The position numbers were made by a program, and so were the translations under genes. Positions 28,818-36,812 of a DNA stretch of 64,000 nt are shown here, one piece after another. Source of the DNA: Microbacterium ureisolvens (GTDB lineage: Bacteria; Actinomycetota; Actinomycetes; Actinomycetales; Microbacteriaceae); contig NZ_JADIJE010000006.1 of the NCBI RefSeq assembly GCF_015278315.1, forward strand, positions 1 to 64,000. The letters are read 5' to 3'. The notes beneath the pieces were generated by a model. The model was not told the DNA's origin. It did no database searches and worked only from the letters and a program-made list of their open reading frames with translations. Position 1 is the first letter of the stretch. The number at the start of each line of letters is the position of its first letter.

Positions 28818-28873
28818 GTCATTCACTGTGCCACGTCGCATCGGATCACGGGAACGGGACGGATGCCGCGCCC

Positions 28874-29668
28874 TCAGGCGATGGAGACCAGCTGCGTCAC
28901 ATCGTCGTCGGGGAGGACGTCGGCCGTCGCGGTGACCTGGAGGTCGACGAGGTCGGCTCGGCCGGAGACCACGGTGAGGAAGGCCGTGTCGGCGGCATCC
29001 CTTCCCGTCGCGATCCGGACGAGGCTCGAGCGCGGCGCGAGAGTGGTCGCATCGACCGCGCGCCACGCGTCGTCGATCCACGCCTCGGCGACCGCGTGGA
29101 AGTCCATCGGGTCGAGCCCTGGTGCATAGACGGCCACCATGCGGGCGGGGATGCCGAGCCCGCGCAGCAGCGCGATGCACAGGTGCGCGTAATCACGGCA
29201 CACGCCCTGCCGGGCCAGCAGGGTACGGGTCGCGCCGTCGGTCGGGAGCGAAGAGCCGGGCACGTACGACAGCCGCGTGCCGACCCAGGACGAGACGGCG
29301 GCGAGAAGCTCGTCGGCGCCCTGGATGCCCCGGAACTCCGCCTCGGCGGTCGGCGCCATGGCGTCGGACTCGGCGTAGCGGCTCTGGCGCAGGTAGACGA
29401 GCCGCTCGACGTCGTCACCCTCGGCGGGCTCGCCCTCTGTCAGCGTCGCGCTGTACTCGATCACGAACTCGCCGACCGGGGCGGTCACGCGGTGCAGGCG
29501 CGTCTGGTGGGCGTCGAGGAGCTCCTCCAGCTGGAGGGGCTCGCCGTCGACGGTCGCCGCGAGAGACTCGGATTCGGGGGAGTAGTGGCCAGAGGCCGTG
29601 ATCGCGAAGATCAGCTCGGCGGGCTCGGTGACGTTCAGGGCGATGCGGCTGGAGACGTCGCGCTTCAT
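28874..29668 (-). CDS. Transglutaminase-like superfamily protein
   Basis: 264 residues. An N-terminal beta-sandwich-like region (1-100) precedes the transglutaminase-like core with the catalytic triad Cys157 (GVCRDYAH), His191 (MDFHAVAEAW) and Asp206 (AVDATTL). Such bacterial proteins act as proteases or peptide-modifying enzymes; the substrate is unknown. There is no signal peptide. The gene starts behind no strong ribosome site, but MKRDVSSRIAL matches the usual family N-terminus. Confidence 0.85.
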   Translation of the reverse strand: MKRDVSSRIALNVTEPAELIFAITASGHYSPESESLAATVDGEPLQLEELLDAHQTRLHRVTAPVGEFVIEYSATLTEGEPAEGDDVERLVYLRQSRYAESDAMAPTAEAEFRGIQGADELLAAVSSWVGTRLSYVPGSSLPTDGATRTLLARQGVCRDYAHLCIALLRGLGIPARMVAVYAPGLDPMDFHAVAEAWIDDAWRAVDATTLAPRSSLVRIATGRDAADTAFLTVVSGRADLVDLQVTATADVLPDDDVTQLVSIA

Positions 29669-29793
29669 GGGCCCAGCGTGTCATGCCGCGCGCTGCCGTG
29701 TGCGGGGTTGACACGCGCGGTGCGGCTGGGTCCGGGCTTGCGCTGTGGCCGAGGTGCGCCGCCGGGTCCGCGCTCGAGTTCGAGCGCGTCGCC

Positions 29794-29869
29794 GAACCCA
29801 CCCGTACGCGACCGACCCACACGCTTGGGATCTCCCGAACGGGTGGGCTCGACGCGAGAGGGTGGGTTC
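29794..29869. repeat. Interrupted inverted repeat (C) after hpaI
   Basis: Outer arms GAACCCACCC (29794-29803) and complement (29860-29869) match perfectly, with a second GACCCAC/GGGTGGG pairing inside. The gap 29669-29884 also has CGCTCGA/TCGAGCG at 29771-29786. No gene is seen there. Confidence 0.6.
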
Positions 29870-29884
29870 AGCGGGAGGAACGGC

Positions 29885-30688
29885 TCAGTACGAGGCGCGC
29901 TCCGCGGCGGGGTCCGCGGGGATGAAGCGGGCGGCCAGCGCTTCCGAGCCGCGCGCGAGCAGTGCGACGTCGGCGCCGACGAGGATGAAGGATGCCCCGG
30001 CCTCGAGGTACGCGTCGGCGGCAGCCGGATCGAACGCGTTGACGCCGACGGGCTTGCCCGCGGCGCGGACCGCGTCGAACGTCCGCAGAGCGGCGGCGAC
30101 GACATCCGGGTGGGTCTGCTGGCCCAGGACGCCCATCGAGGCGGCGAGGTCAGCGGGGCCGACGAACACGCCGTCGACGCCGTCGACCGCGGCGATCTCC
30201 GCCGCCGCCTCGACGCCCGCGGCGGTCTCGATCTGGACGAACAGCGACACGTGGTCGTCGGCGTCCGGGAGGTAGCCGTCGACGCGGTTCCACCGTGCCG
30301 ACCGCGCGAGCGCCGAGCCCACTCCGCGGCTGCCCCGCGGGGGATAGCGCACGGCGGCGACGGCGGCTTCGGCATCCGTCTTCGACGACACCATCGGCAC
30401 GAGCAGGTTCTGCGCTCCGAGATCGAGCACCTGCTTGATCGTCACGACGTCGCCGATCGGCACGCGGACGACCGGCGTGACGGGGTAGGCGGCGACGGCC
30501 TGCAGCTGGGTGAGCACCGACTCGAGGCCGTTGGGGGAGTGCTCCATGTCGACGAGCACCCAGTCCATGCCGGAACCGGCGCAGATCTCGGCGACGAGCG
30601 GCGAGCCCGAGCACACCCAGATGCCCGCGAGCGGGCGGTCGGCGTTCGCGAGGGCGTCGCGGAAGGTCGGGCTCAGACGAAGCGGCAT
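29885..30688 (-). CDS. hpaI: HpcH/HpaI aldolase (2,4-dihydroxyhept-2-ene-1,7-dioate aldolase)
   Basis: 267 residues, the class II aldolase that cleaves 4-hydroxy-2-oxoheptanedioate to pyruvate and succinate semialdehyde, the last step of the homoprotocatechuate pathway. Motifs include VLVDMEHSPNG, VQIETAAGVE (metal-binding Glu), and VFVGPADLAASMG. The start MPLRLSPTF overlaps the hydratase stop by 16 bases and has GGGAG upstream; an earlier methionine 10 codons back is less likely. It is the last gene of the hpa operon. Confidence 0.93.
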   Translation of the reverse strand: MPLRLSPTFRDALANADRPLAGIWVCSGSPLVAEICAGSGMDWVLVDMEHSPNGLESVLTQLQAVAAYPVTPVVRVPIGDVVTIKQVLDLGAQNLLVPMVSSKTDAEAAVAAVRYPPRGSRGVGSALARSARWNRVDGYLPDADDHVSLFVQIETAAGVEAAAEIAAVDGVDGVFVGPADLAASMGVLGQQTHPDVVAAALRTFDAVRAAGKPVGVNAFDPAAADAYLEAGASFILVGADVALLARGSEALAARFIPADPAAERASY

Positions 30689-31458
30689 TCGATGACTCCC
30701 ATGGGTCCGTAGTCGCACCTGACGCTATCGCCCCGCGACACCCACATGGGTCGGGTGAACGAGCCGGCGAGGATGATCTCGCCCGGCTCGAGTCGCGCGC
30801 CGTGCTGGTGGAACTTGTTCGCGAGCCATGCCACGCCGGTCGCGGGGTGGCCCAGCACGCCCGCGGCGACCCCGGTCTCTTCGATCTCGCCGTTGCGGCT
30901 CAGCACACCCGGCACCCACCGGAGGTCGATCTCGTCGGGGCGCTTGCGCATGTCGCCCAGCACCATGGCGCCGTAGGCGGCGTTGTCGGCGATGGTGTCG
31001 ACGATGGTGCGCCCCTCGAGCTCGATGTGGGAGTTCAGCACCTCGAGCGCCGGCACCGCGTAGTCGATGGCCGCGAGGGCGTCGTCGAGCGTGCAGTTCG
31101 GCCCTTCGAGCGCGGTCTTGAGCACGAAGGCGAGCTCGACCTCGATGCGCACGTTCGAGAACCGGTCCACGGGGATCTCGGCCCCCGACTCGTAGACGGT
31201 GTCGTCGAACATCACGCCGTAGTCCGGCTCGGTGATGCCCGTCGCCTGCTGCATCGCCTTCGACGTGAGCCCGATCTTGCGGCCGACCAGCCGCCGCCCG
31301 GCGGCGATGTTCTGGTCGCGCCAGACGCCCTGGATCGCGTACGAGTCCTCGACCGTCGCGTGCGGGTACCGCGCGGTGATGCGCGGAATCACGCCGTGCG
31401 TGCGGTCGGCCTCGGCCAGCTCGGCCGCGACCTGGGCGATGTCGTCGGGGTGCAGCAT
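30673..31458 (-). CDS. hpaH: 2-oxo-hept-4-ene-1,7-dioate hydratase
   Basis: 261 residues of the MhpD/HpaH hydratase family, which adds water to 2-oxohept-4-enedioate. Signatures include GRKIGLTSKAMQQATGI, PDYGVMFDDTVYESG and VEVELAFVLK with the metal-ligand acidic residues. Context (hpaI, hpaD, hpaE) decides HpaH over the 2-hydroxypentadienoate hydratases. It lies between the aldolase and the dioxygenase in pathway order. Confidence 0.92.
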   Translation of the reverse strand: MLHPDDIAQVAAELAEADRTHGVIPRITARYPHATVEDSYAIQGVWRDQNIAAGRRLVGRKIGLTSKAMQQATGITEPDYGVMFDDTVYESGAEIPVDRFSNVRIEVELAFVLKTALEGPNCTLDDALAAIDYAVPALEVLNSHIELEGRTIVDTIADNAAYGAMVLGDMRKRPDEIDLRWVPGVLSRNGEIEETGVAAGVLGHPATGVAWLANKFHQHGARLEPGEIILAGSFTRPMWVSRGDSVRCDYGPMGVIECRFV

Positions 31459-31491
31459 CCGTTTCTCCCTGAGTCTTTCGTTGGTCCGAGG

Positions 31492-31570
31492 CGTTTCGTC
31501 TCGCTCGTTCCTCCTCGCTCTCTCAACGACCGGGGTATCGGCCGTTGAGCGAGCGGAGCGAGGCGAAACG
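31492..31570. repeat. REP-like palindrome between hpaH and hpaD
   Basis: CGTTTCGTCTCGCTC on the left is mirrored by GAGCGAGGCGAAACG on the right, around CTCAACGACCGGG and GGCCGTTGAGCGAG. It belongs to the 'CGTTGAGCGAGCGAAGCGAGACGAAACG' repeat type seen at three other places here. In an operon spacer such repeats often stabilise mRNA. Confidence 0.85.
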
Positions 31571-31572
31571 TC

Positions 31573-32739
31573 TCAGAGTTGGTGGCCGAGCTTGTACTCG
31601 CCCTGCTTCCAGCTGGGCATCTCCTCGGCCTTGTCGTCGGGACGGGTGTACGAGAAGCCGTCGGCGCCGATGGTCACCGCCATCTCGGACGAGTCGGTGC
31701 GGGCGACGACGGGCTGCGGGTTGCCGTCGAGGTCGAGCACGAGCGAGGCCTCGGTGTACCAGGACGGCACGACCGGGTTGCCCCACCAGTCACGGCGCTG
31801 GTTGTCGTGCACGTCCCACGTGACGACGGGATTGTCGGGGTCGCCGGTGTAGTAGTCCTGCGTGTAGATCTCGACGCGGTGGCCGTCGGGGTCGCGCAGG
31901 TACAGGTAGAAGGCGTTCGAGACGCCGTGGCGGCCGGGGCCGCGCTCGATGGCGTCGGAACGGCGCAGCGCCCCGAGCTTGTCGCAGATCGCGAGGATGT
32001 TGTGCTTCTCGTGCGTGGCGAAGGCGACATGGTGCATGCGGGGTCCGTCGCCGCCGGTCATGGCGGTGTCGTGCACTGTGGGCTTGCGGCGCATCCACGC
32101 GGCGTAGACCGTGCCCTCCTCGTCCTGGATGTCCTCGGTCACGCGGAACCCGAGCGACTGCATGAAGTTCACCGCGCGCGGCACGTCGGGGGTGACCTGG
32201 TTGAAGTGGTCGAGGCGCACGAGCTCGCCGGGCGTGTGCAGGTCGTACCGCCACGACAGGCGCTCGACGTGCTCGGTGGCGTAGAAGAACTCGTAGGGGA
32301 AGCCGAGCGGGTCGGTGACGCGCACCGAGTCGCCGATGCCCTTGGTGAACCCGTCCGGGCGGCGCTCGATGCGGCACCCGAGCTCGTCGTAGAAGGCGAC
32401 GGCCTTATCGAGGTCCTCGGGCGTGCGCACACGGTACGAGAACGCCGCAACAGCGGCCACCGGACCCTGGCGGAGCACCAGGTTGTGGTGGATGAACTCC
32501 TCCGTCGACCGGAGGTAGATCGCCCGATCGTCCTCTTCGGTCACGTACAGGCCGAGCACGTCGACGTAGAACTCGCGCGACGCGAGCAGGTCGGTGACGA
32601 CGAGCTCCATGTAGGCGCAGCGCAGGATGTCGGGCGCCGGCGCGCTCGGGGTCGGGATCGGGTTGTCGGAGAGGATCGGCGCCTCCTGGCTCACATAGAA
32701 GCCGGACGAGGTGCGGGTCATCTGGTCACGGTGGGTCAT
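31573..32739 (-). CDS. hpaD: 3,4-dihydroxyphenylacetate 2,3-dioxygenase (extradiol, type I)
   Basis: 388 residues, about 20 longer at the N-terminus than the Brevibacterium and Arthrobacter enzymes it resembles. The metal ligands align with Brevibacterium HPCD (His155, His214, Glu267) at a constant offset of 23: His178 in RLDHFNQ, His237 in RMHHVAF and Glu290 in GHRVEIYTQDYY. It opens the ring of homoprotocatechuate next to the hydroxyls; Fe(II) or Mn(II) cannot be told from sequence. It is flanked on both sides by REP-like repeats within the operon. Confidence 0.95.
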   Translation of the reverse strand: MTHRDQMTRTSSGFYVSQEAPILSDNPIPTPSAPAPDILRCAYMELVVTDLLASREFYVDVLGLYVTEEDDRAIYLRSTEEFIHHNLVLRQGPVAAVAAFSYRVRTPEDLDKAVAFYDELGCRIERRPDGFTKGIGDSVRVTDPLGFPYEFFYATEHVERLSWRYDLHTPGELVRLDHFNQVTPDVPRAVNFMQSLGFRVTEDIQDEEGTVYAAWMRRKPTVHDTAMTGGDGPRMHHVAFATHEKHNILAICDKLGALRRSDAIERGPGRHGVSNAFYLYLRDPDGHRVEIYTQDYYTGDPDNPVVTWDVHDNQRRDWWGNPVVPSWYTEASLVLDLDGNPQPVVARTDSSEMAVTIGADGFSYTRPDDKAEEMPSWKQGEYKLGHQL

Positions 32740-32771
32740 TTCGCGTCCTTGCGTGGTGTGCGGGTTCGGGG

Positions 32772-32847
32772 CGTTTCATCTCGCTTCGCTCGCTCAACGA
32801 CCGGGGTCGCGGTCGATGAGCGAGAAGCGCAGAGACGACACGAAACG
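32772..32847. repeat. REP-like palindrome between hpaD and hpaE
   Basis: CGTTTCATCTCGCTTCGCTCGCTC on one side (32772 on) is mirrored by GATGAGCGAGAAGC...CGAAACG on the other. It ends 3 bases before the hpaE stop codon. Same repeat family as 31492-31570. Confidence 0.85.
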
Positions 32848-32849
32848 GA

Positions 32850-34412
32850 TCAGTGGGATGCCGGGGCTCCGGCTTTGCCGAAGGTGGGGTTGTGGGCGGG
32901 GCCGAGCGTGATGTGCACGGCCTGCTGGTCGGTGTAGAAGTCGATCGAGCGGTAGCCGCCCTCGTGTCCGAGGCCGGAGGCCTTGACGCCGCCGAACGGG
33001 GTGCGGAGGTCGCGCACGTTGTTCGAGTTGAGCCACACCATGCCGGCCTCGATCGCCTGCGAGAAGTTGTGGGCGCGCTTGAGGTCGTTGGTCCAGACGT
33101 ACGCGGCGAGGCCGTAGCGCACGCCGTTGGCGAGCTCGAGCGCCTCCTCGTCGGTGTCGAACGGGGTGATCGCGACCACCGGGCCGAAGATCTCCTCCTG
33201 GAAGATGCGGGCATCGGGCGCGACGTCGGCGAACACCGTGGGGCGCACGAAGTTGCCGCCCTCGAAGCCCTCGGGACGGCCGCCGCCGGCGACGAGGCGC
33301 GCCTCGGACTTGCCGATCTCGATGTACGAGACGACCTTGTCGTAGTGCTCCGGGTGCACCAGAGCCCCGACCTCGGTGGCAGGGTCGTGCGGGTAGCCGA
33401 CCACGACGCGGTCGGCCTGCGCCGCGTAGCGCTCGACGAACTCGTCGTACACCGGGCGCTCCACGAGGATGCGCGATCCCGCGGTGCAGCGCTCGCCGTT
33501 GAGCGAGAAGACGCCGAAGATCGTGGCGTCGATCGCGGCCTCGAGGTCGGCATCGGCGAACACGACGGCCGGGCTCTTGCCGCCGAGCTCCATCGACAGG
33601 CCCTTCAGGAACGGCGCGGCGTTGCCGAAGATGATCTGCCCGGTGCGGGACTCTCCGGTGAAGGAGATGAGCGGCACGTCGGGATGCTTCACCAGTGCGT
33701 CGCCGGCGTCCTCACCCAGTCCGTTCACGAGGTTGAACACGCCCTGCGGGAGGCCCGCCTCCTCGAAGATCCCCGCCCACAGCGACGCCGAGAGCGGGGT
33801 GAACTCGGCGGGCTTGAGCACCACCGTGTTGCCGGTCGCGAGCGCCGGCCCGAGCTTCCACGATTCGAGCATGAACGGCGTGTTCCACGGCGTGATGAGG
33901 CCGGCGACGCCGATCGGCTTGCGGTTGACGTAGTTCATCTGGCGGCCGGGCACCTTGTAGGCGTCATCGGCCTGAGCCACGATCAGGTCGGCGAAGAACC
34001 GGAAGTTCTCGGCCGCGCGGCGCGCCTGGCCGAGCGCCTGCGTGATCGGCAGTCCGGAGTCGAACGATTCGAGCTCGGCGAGACGGGCGTCACGCGACTC
34101 GACGATGTCGGCGATCCGGTGCAGCACGCGCGAGCGCTCGCGCGGCAGCATCCGCGGCCACGGTCCCTCGGTGAACGCCCGCCGCGCGGCAGCGACGGCG
34201 CGGTCGATGTCGGCCTTCTTGCCGGCCGCGGCCTGCACGTACGTCTCGTTCGTCACCGGGTCGAGCACGTCGAACGTGTCGCCGCCCTGCGAGTCGACGA
34301 ACTCGCCGTCGATGTAGTGCTGGATGCGGCTCGGCAGGCCCTCGGGCACGTGCCGGGTCGCCCCGGCGCTCTGCGCTTCGCCGGTAGCACTGGCGGTCTG
34401 GGTGTCGGTCAT
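32850..34412 (-). CDS. hpaE: 5-carboxymethyl-2-hydroxymuconate-semialdehyde dehydrogenase
   Basis: 520 residues of the NAD-dependent aldehyde dehydrogenase superfamily. Catalytic Cys309 lies in NGERCTAGSR and the general base Glu275 in SMELGGKSP; ITPWNTPFMLESWKLGPAL and the NAD loop FTGESRTGQ are present. Context with hpaD, hpaH and hpaI assigns the step that oxidises the ring-cleavage semialdehyde. MTDTQTAS has AAGGAG upstream. It follows a perfect palindrome after the GntR gene. Confidence 0.93.
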   Translation of the reverse strand: MTDTQTASATGEAQSAGATRHVPEGLPSRIQHYIDGEFVDSQGGDTFDVLDPVTNETYVQAAAGKKADIDRAVAAARRAFTEGPWPRMLPRERSRVLHRIADIVESRDARLAELESFDSGLPITQALGQARRAAENFRFFADLIVAQADDAYKVPGRQMNYVNRKPIGVAGLITPWNTPFMLESWKLGPALATGNTVVLKPAEFTPLSASLWAGIFEEAGLPQGVFNLVNGLGEDAGDALVKHPDVPLISFTGESRTGQIIFGNAAPFLKGLSMELGGKSPAVVFADADLEAAIDATIFGVFSLNGERCTAGSRILVERPVYDEFVERYAAQADRVVVGYPHDPATEVGALVHPEHYDKVVSYIEIGKSEARLVAGGGRPEGFEGGNFVRPTVFADVAPDARIFQEEIFGPVVAITPFDTDEEALELANGVRYGLAAYVWTNDLKRAHNFSQAIEAGMVWLNSNNVRDLRTPFGGVKASGLGHEGGYRSIDFYTDQQAVHITLGPAHNPTFGKAGAPASH

Positions 34413-34440
34413 TGCTGCTCCTTCGTCGGAGGTCGTGGGG

Positions 34441-34467
34441 ACGGATGCCGCGGCCCGCGGCATCCGT
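34441..34467 (-). terminator. 27-base perfect palindrome between gntR and hpaE
   Basis: ACGGATGCCGCGG and its complement flank a single C. An almost identical element (26 of 27 bases) occurs at 57593-57619. Inside an operon it could cause partial termination or act in mRNA processing. Confidence 0.65.
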
Positions 34468-34470
34468 GAA

Positions 34471-35154
34471 TCAGAACGCCGGGAGGCCGAGGGCCTCGTC
34501 GGGGTGCTCGTGGATCATGTAGGCGTCGAGGGTCGCCGAGCGGTGGCGGCGCGCGGCCTTCTCGATCTCACCGAGAGGGGCGCCGGTCTCGATCAGCACG
34601 AGGATGTTCTCGTGCTCGCGCACCGACTCCTGGGCGCGGCCGGGGACGAAGCTGAAGGTCGAGTCGCGCAGGTGGCCGAGTCGCGCCCACTCGGCGTGCA
34701 CGAGGTCGAGCATCCGGGGGTTGGCGCACTTCTCGAACAGCGCGGCGTGGAACTCCTGGTTGAGCGCCGTGAACGCGCGCGGGTCGAAGTGCTCGAGCGT
34801 CTCGATCATGAGCTCGTTGATGCGGCGGGCGCCTCGGATGTCGTCGGCCGTGAGCCGGCGGGCGGCCAGCGCGGTGGCGGTGCCCTCGAGGATCGACAGC
34901 GCCTGCATGCTGTACCGGTACTGCGAGTCGTCGACCATCGACACCCGCGCACCGACATTGCGCTCGAAAGTCACGAGCCCCTCGGCCTCGAGCTGGCGGA
35001 TCGCCTCGCGCACCGGCACGACGCTCATGTCGAGCTCGCCGGCGATGCTTCCGAGCACGAGCCGGTAGCCCGGCGTGAACTCCTGGTTCGCGATCCGCTC
35101 CTTGATCCAGCGGTACGCCTGCTGCGACTTGCTCAGCGTCTCGGTGTCGGTCAT
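34471..35154 (-). CDS. GntR family regulator (FCD type) of the hpa operon
   Basis: 227 residues. The winged helix is at about 10-75 (QAYRWIKERIANQEFTPGYRL, SVVPVREAIRQLEAEGLV), followed by an FCD effector domain with metal-type histidines and aspartates (LNQEFHAALFEKC, HENILVLIETG, RHRSATLDAYM). It starts with ATG overlapping the stop of the FAH-RraA fusion gene (ATGA). It is probably the pathway repressor answering to an aromatic intermediate, binding in the 36.7-kb divergent promoter. Confidence 0.9.
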   Translation of the reverse strand: MTDTETLSKSQQAYRWIKERIANQEFTPGYRLVLGSIAGELDMSVVPVREAIRQLEAEGLVTFERNVGARVSMVDDSQYRYSMQALSILEGTATALAARRLTADDIRGARRINELMIETLEHFDPRAFTALNQEFHAALFEKCANPRMLDLVHAEWARLGHLRDSTFSFVPGRAQESVREHENILVLIETGAPLGEIEKAARRHRSATLDAYMIHEHPDEALGLPAF

Positions 35155-36686
35155 CGCTCGCCTCCGTTCCGGGCGTCGTAGCGCGCGCGCCACTCCGCGT
35201 TCATCGGGAAGAGACCGTCCACGGGGTGCCCCTCGGCGACGCGGCCGGCGATCCAGGCGTCCTCGTCCTCCTGGGCGAGTGCCGCGTCGACGATCTCCTC
35301 GACGATGCCGGGCGGGATGACGACGACGCCGTCGCCGTCGCCGACGAGGATGTCTCCGGGCTGGACGGTCGTGCCGCCGCACGCGATCGTGACGTCGCCC
35401 TCCCACGGGACGTGCTTGCGCCCGAGGACGGCGGGGTGGGCGCCCGACGAGTACACCGGGATGCCGACTGCGGCGACGGCCGCGGCATCCCGCACTCCGC
35501 CGTCGGTAACGATGCCGGCAGCCCCGCGAGCGTGCGCGCGGATGGCGAGGATGTCGCCGAGCGTGCCCGAACCGGCGTCGCCGCGGGCCTCGATCACGAC
35601 GACCTCGCCCTCGCCGACGGCGTCGAAGACGCGCTTCTGGGCGTTGTAGCCGCCGCCGTGCGCGGCGAAGAGGTCTTCGCGGTTGGGCACGAACCGAAGC
35701 GTCCGGGCGGTGCCGACGAGCTTGGCCTCCGGATGCAGCGGACGGACGCCGTCGATGTGCACGTTGTTCAGCCCGCGCTTGCGCAACTGCGCCGAGAGCC
35801 CGGCGACCGGGGCCGCCTCCAGCTTCGCGCGCAGCTCGAGCGAGAGAGAAGACCCGGCTTCGGTCCCTGAGCTCGTCGAAGGGCTGGTGACCGCGTCGAC
35901 AGGCTCAGCGACCGGCGGCAGGCCGGCGGCCTCGCGCGAGCCCCACGCCTCGGTGCGCTGCAGGTCGTCGGCCGCGGGCAGCGAGCCGAGCGCGGGGTCG
36001 AACGGCGCGTCGCCCTGGACGACCCTGGTCACGAGCCGCCCCGACGTCGGGCCACCCGGCACGTCGACCTCGACCTCGACGACGTCGCCGGGCTGAGCGA
36101 CCGACGAGCCGGCCGGAGTGCCGGTGAGGATCACGTCGCCGGGCTCCAGGGTGAAGTGCTGTGAAAGATCGGCGACGAGCTGGGGGAGGGGGAAGATCAT
36201 GCCGGCTGCGGTGTCGTCCTGCGCGAGCTCGCCGTTCAGCCAGGTGCGCACCCGCAACGCGTCCGGGTCGACGGTGCGCGCGTCGATGAGCGACGGGCCG
36301 ATCGGCGTGTACCCGTCACCGCCCTTCGAGCGCACGTTCGAGCCCTTGTCGTTCGCACGCAGGTCGTACAGGCCGAAGTCGTCGGCGGCGGTGATCCATG
36401 CCACGTGCGACCACGCGTCCTCTAGCGAGACGCGACGGGCGGGCGCGCCGATCACGAGCGCGATCTCTCCCTCGAAGGCGAGCAGCTCGGTCCCCGCGGG
36501 GCGCTCGATGGCTGTGCCGGAGGCGGCGACGGAGCTGGACGGCTTGAAGAAGTACGACGGATGCTGCGGCCGGCGTCCGCGCTGATCCGCACGCGACGCG
36601 TAGCTGAGGTGGATCGCGACGATCTTGCCGGGGCGCCCGGGGAGGGCCGCGAATCGCGGGTCCGCGTCGTGCGTCATCTCGTCCAT
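35151..36686 (-). CDS. Fumarylacetoacetate-hydrolase domain fused to RraA-like domain (HpaG-type isomerase/decarboxylase candidate)
   Basis: 511 residues with two unlike domains. Residues about 10-235 are an FAH fold (acidic metal ligands in FEGEIALVIG and DFGLYDLRAND, plus GDVILTGTPAGS), as in HpaG, which isomerises and decarboxylates the homoprotocatechuate product. Residues about 285-445 are RraA-like, with GTLGDILA and TDGGVRD (394-400), the site seen in HMG/CHA aldolases with oxaloacetate decarboxylase activity. Classical HpaG has two FAH domains; here the second is replaced. The linker (about 259-275) is encoded by a REP-like palindrome. The start MDEMTHDAD has GAGGGAG 3 bases upstream. 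First gene of the operon. Confidence 0.88.
   Translation of the reverse strand: MDEMTHDADPRFAALPGRPGKIVAIHLSYASRADQRGRRPQHPSYFFKPSSSVAASGTAIERPAGTELLAFEGEIALVIGAPARRVSLEDAWSHVAWITAADDFGLYDLRANDKGSNVRSKGGDGYTPIGPSLIDARTVDPDALRVRTWLNGELAQDDTAAGMIFPLPQLVADLSQHFTLEPGDVILTGTPAGSSVAQPGDVVEVEVDVPGGPTSGRLVTRVVQGDAPFDPALGSLPAADDLQRTEAWGSREAAGLPPVAEPVDAVTSPSTSSGTEAGSSLSLELRAKLEAAPVAGLSAQLRKRGLNNVHIDGVRPLHPEAKLVGTARTLRFVPNREDLFAAHGGGYNAQKRVFDAVGEGEVVVIEARGDAGSGTLGDILAIRAHARGAAGIVTDGGVRDAAAVAAVGIPVYSSGAHPAVLGRKHVPWEGDVTIACGGTTVQPGDILVGDGDGVVVIPPGIVEEIVDAALAQEDEDAWIAGRVAEGHPVDGLFPMNAEWRARYDARNGGER
35862..35913. repeat. REP-like palindrome inside the domain linker
   Basis: GGTCCCTGAGC...TCGAAGGG and GTCGACAGGCTCAGCGACC form an imperfect inverted repeat. 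It matches a repeat type common between genes in Microbacteriaceae and other actinobacteria. Here it is translated as part of the linker (PSTSSGTE). Confidence 0.85.
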
Positions 36687-36709
36687 GAGCTCCCTCACTC
36701 GTCGACCTG

Positions 36710-36740
36710 TTGCGTCGTATCCGAAATCGTATATGATCAT
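36710..36740. promoter_or_regulatory. Divergent promoter/operator of hpa operon and MFS gene
   Basis: TTGCGT (36710-36715), a 16-base spacer and TATGAT (36732-36737) make a plausible rightward sigma-70-type promoter for the MFS gene. The perfect palindrome ATGATCAT (36733-36740) overlaps the -10 and is a candidate GntR site. The 126-base region separates the fusion gene and the MFS gene. Confidence 0.55.
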
Positions 36741-36812
36741 CGGACATCCGGCAACCGTCCCGTTCTCGGTACGCCGGTGACGAAGATGTCACCCCCGACA
36801 CAGGAGTCACTG

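Noticed and set aside
35151..36686. Frameshift or merged assembly error joining the FAH and RraA genes
   Set aside because: No stop or frame change is visible, and the linker is a coherent in-frame sequence; kept as a real fusion, with read-level confirmation suggested.
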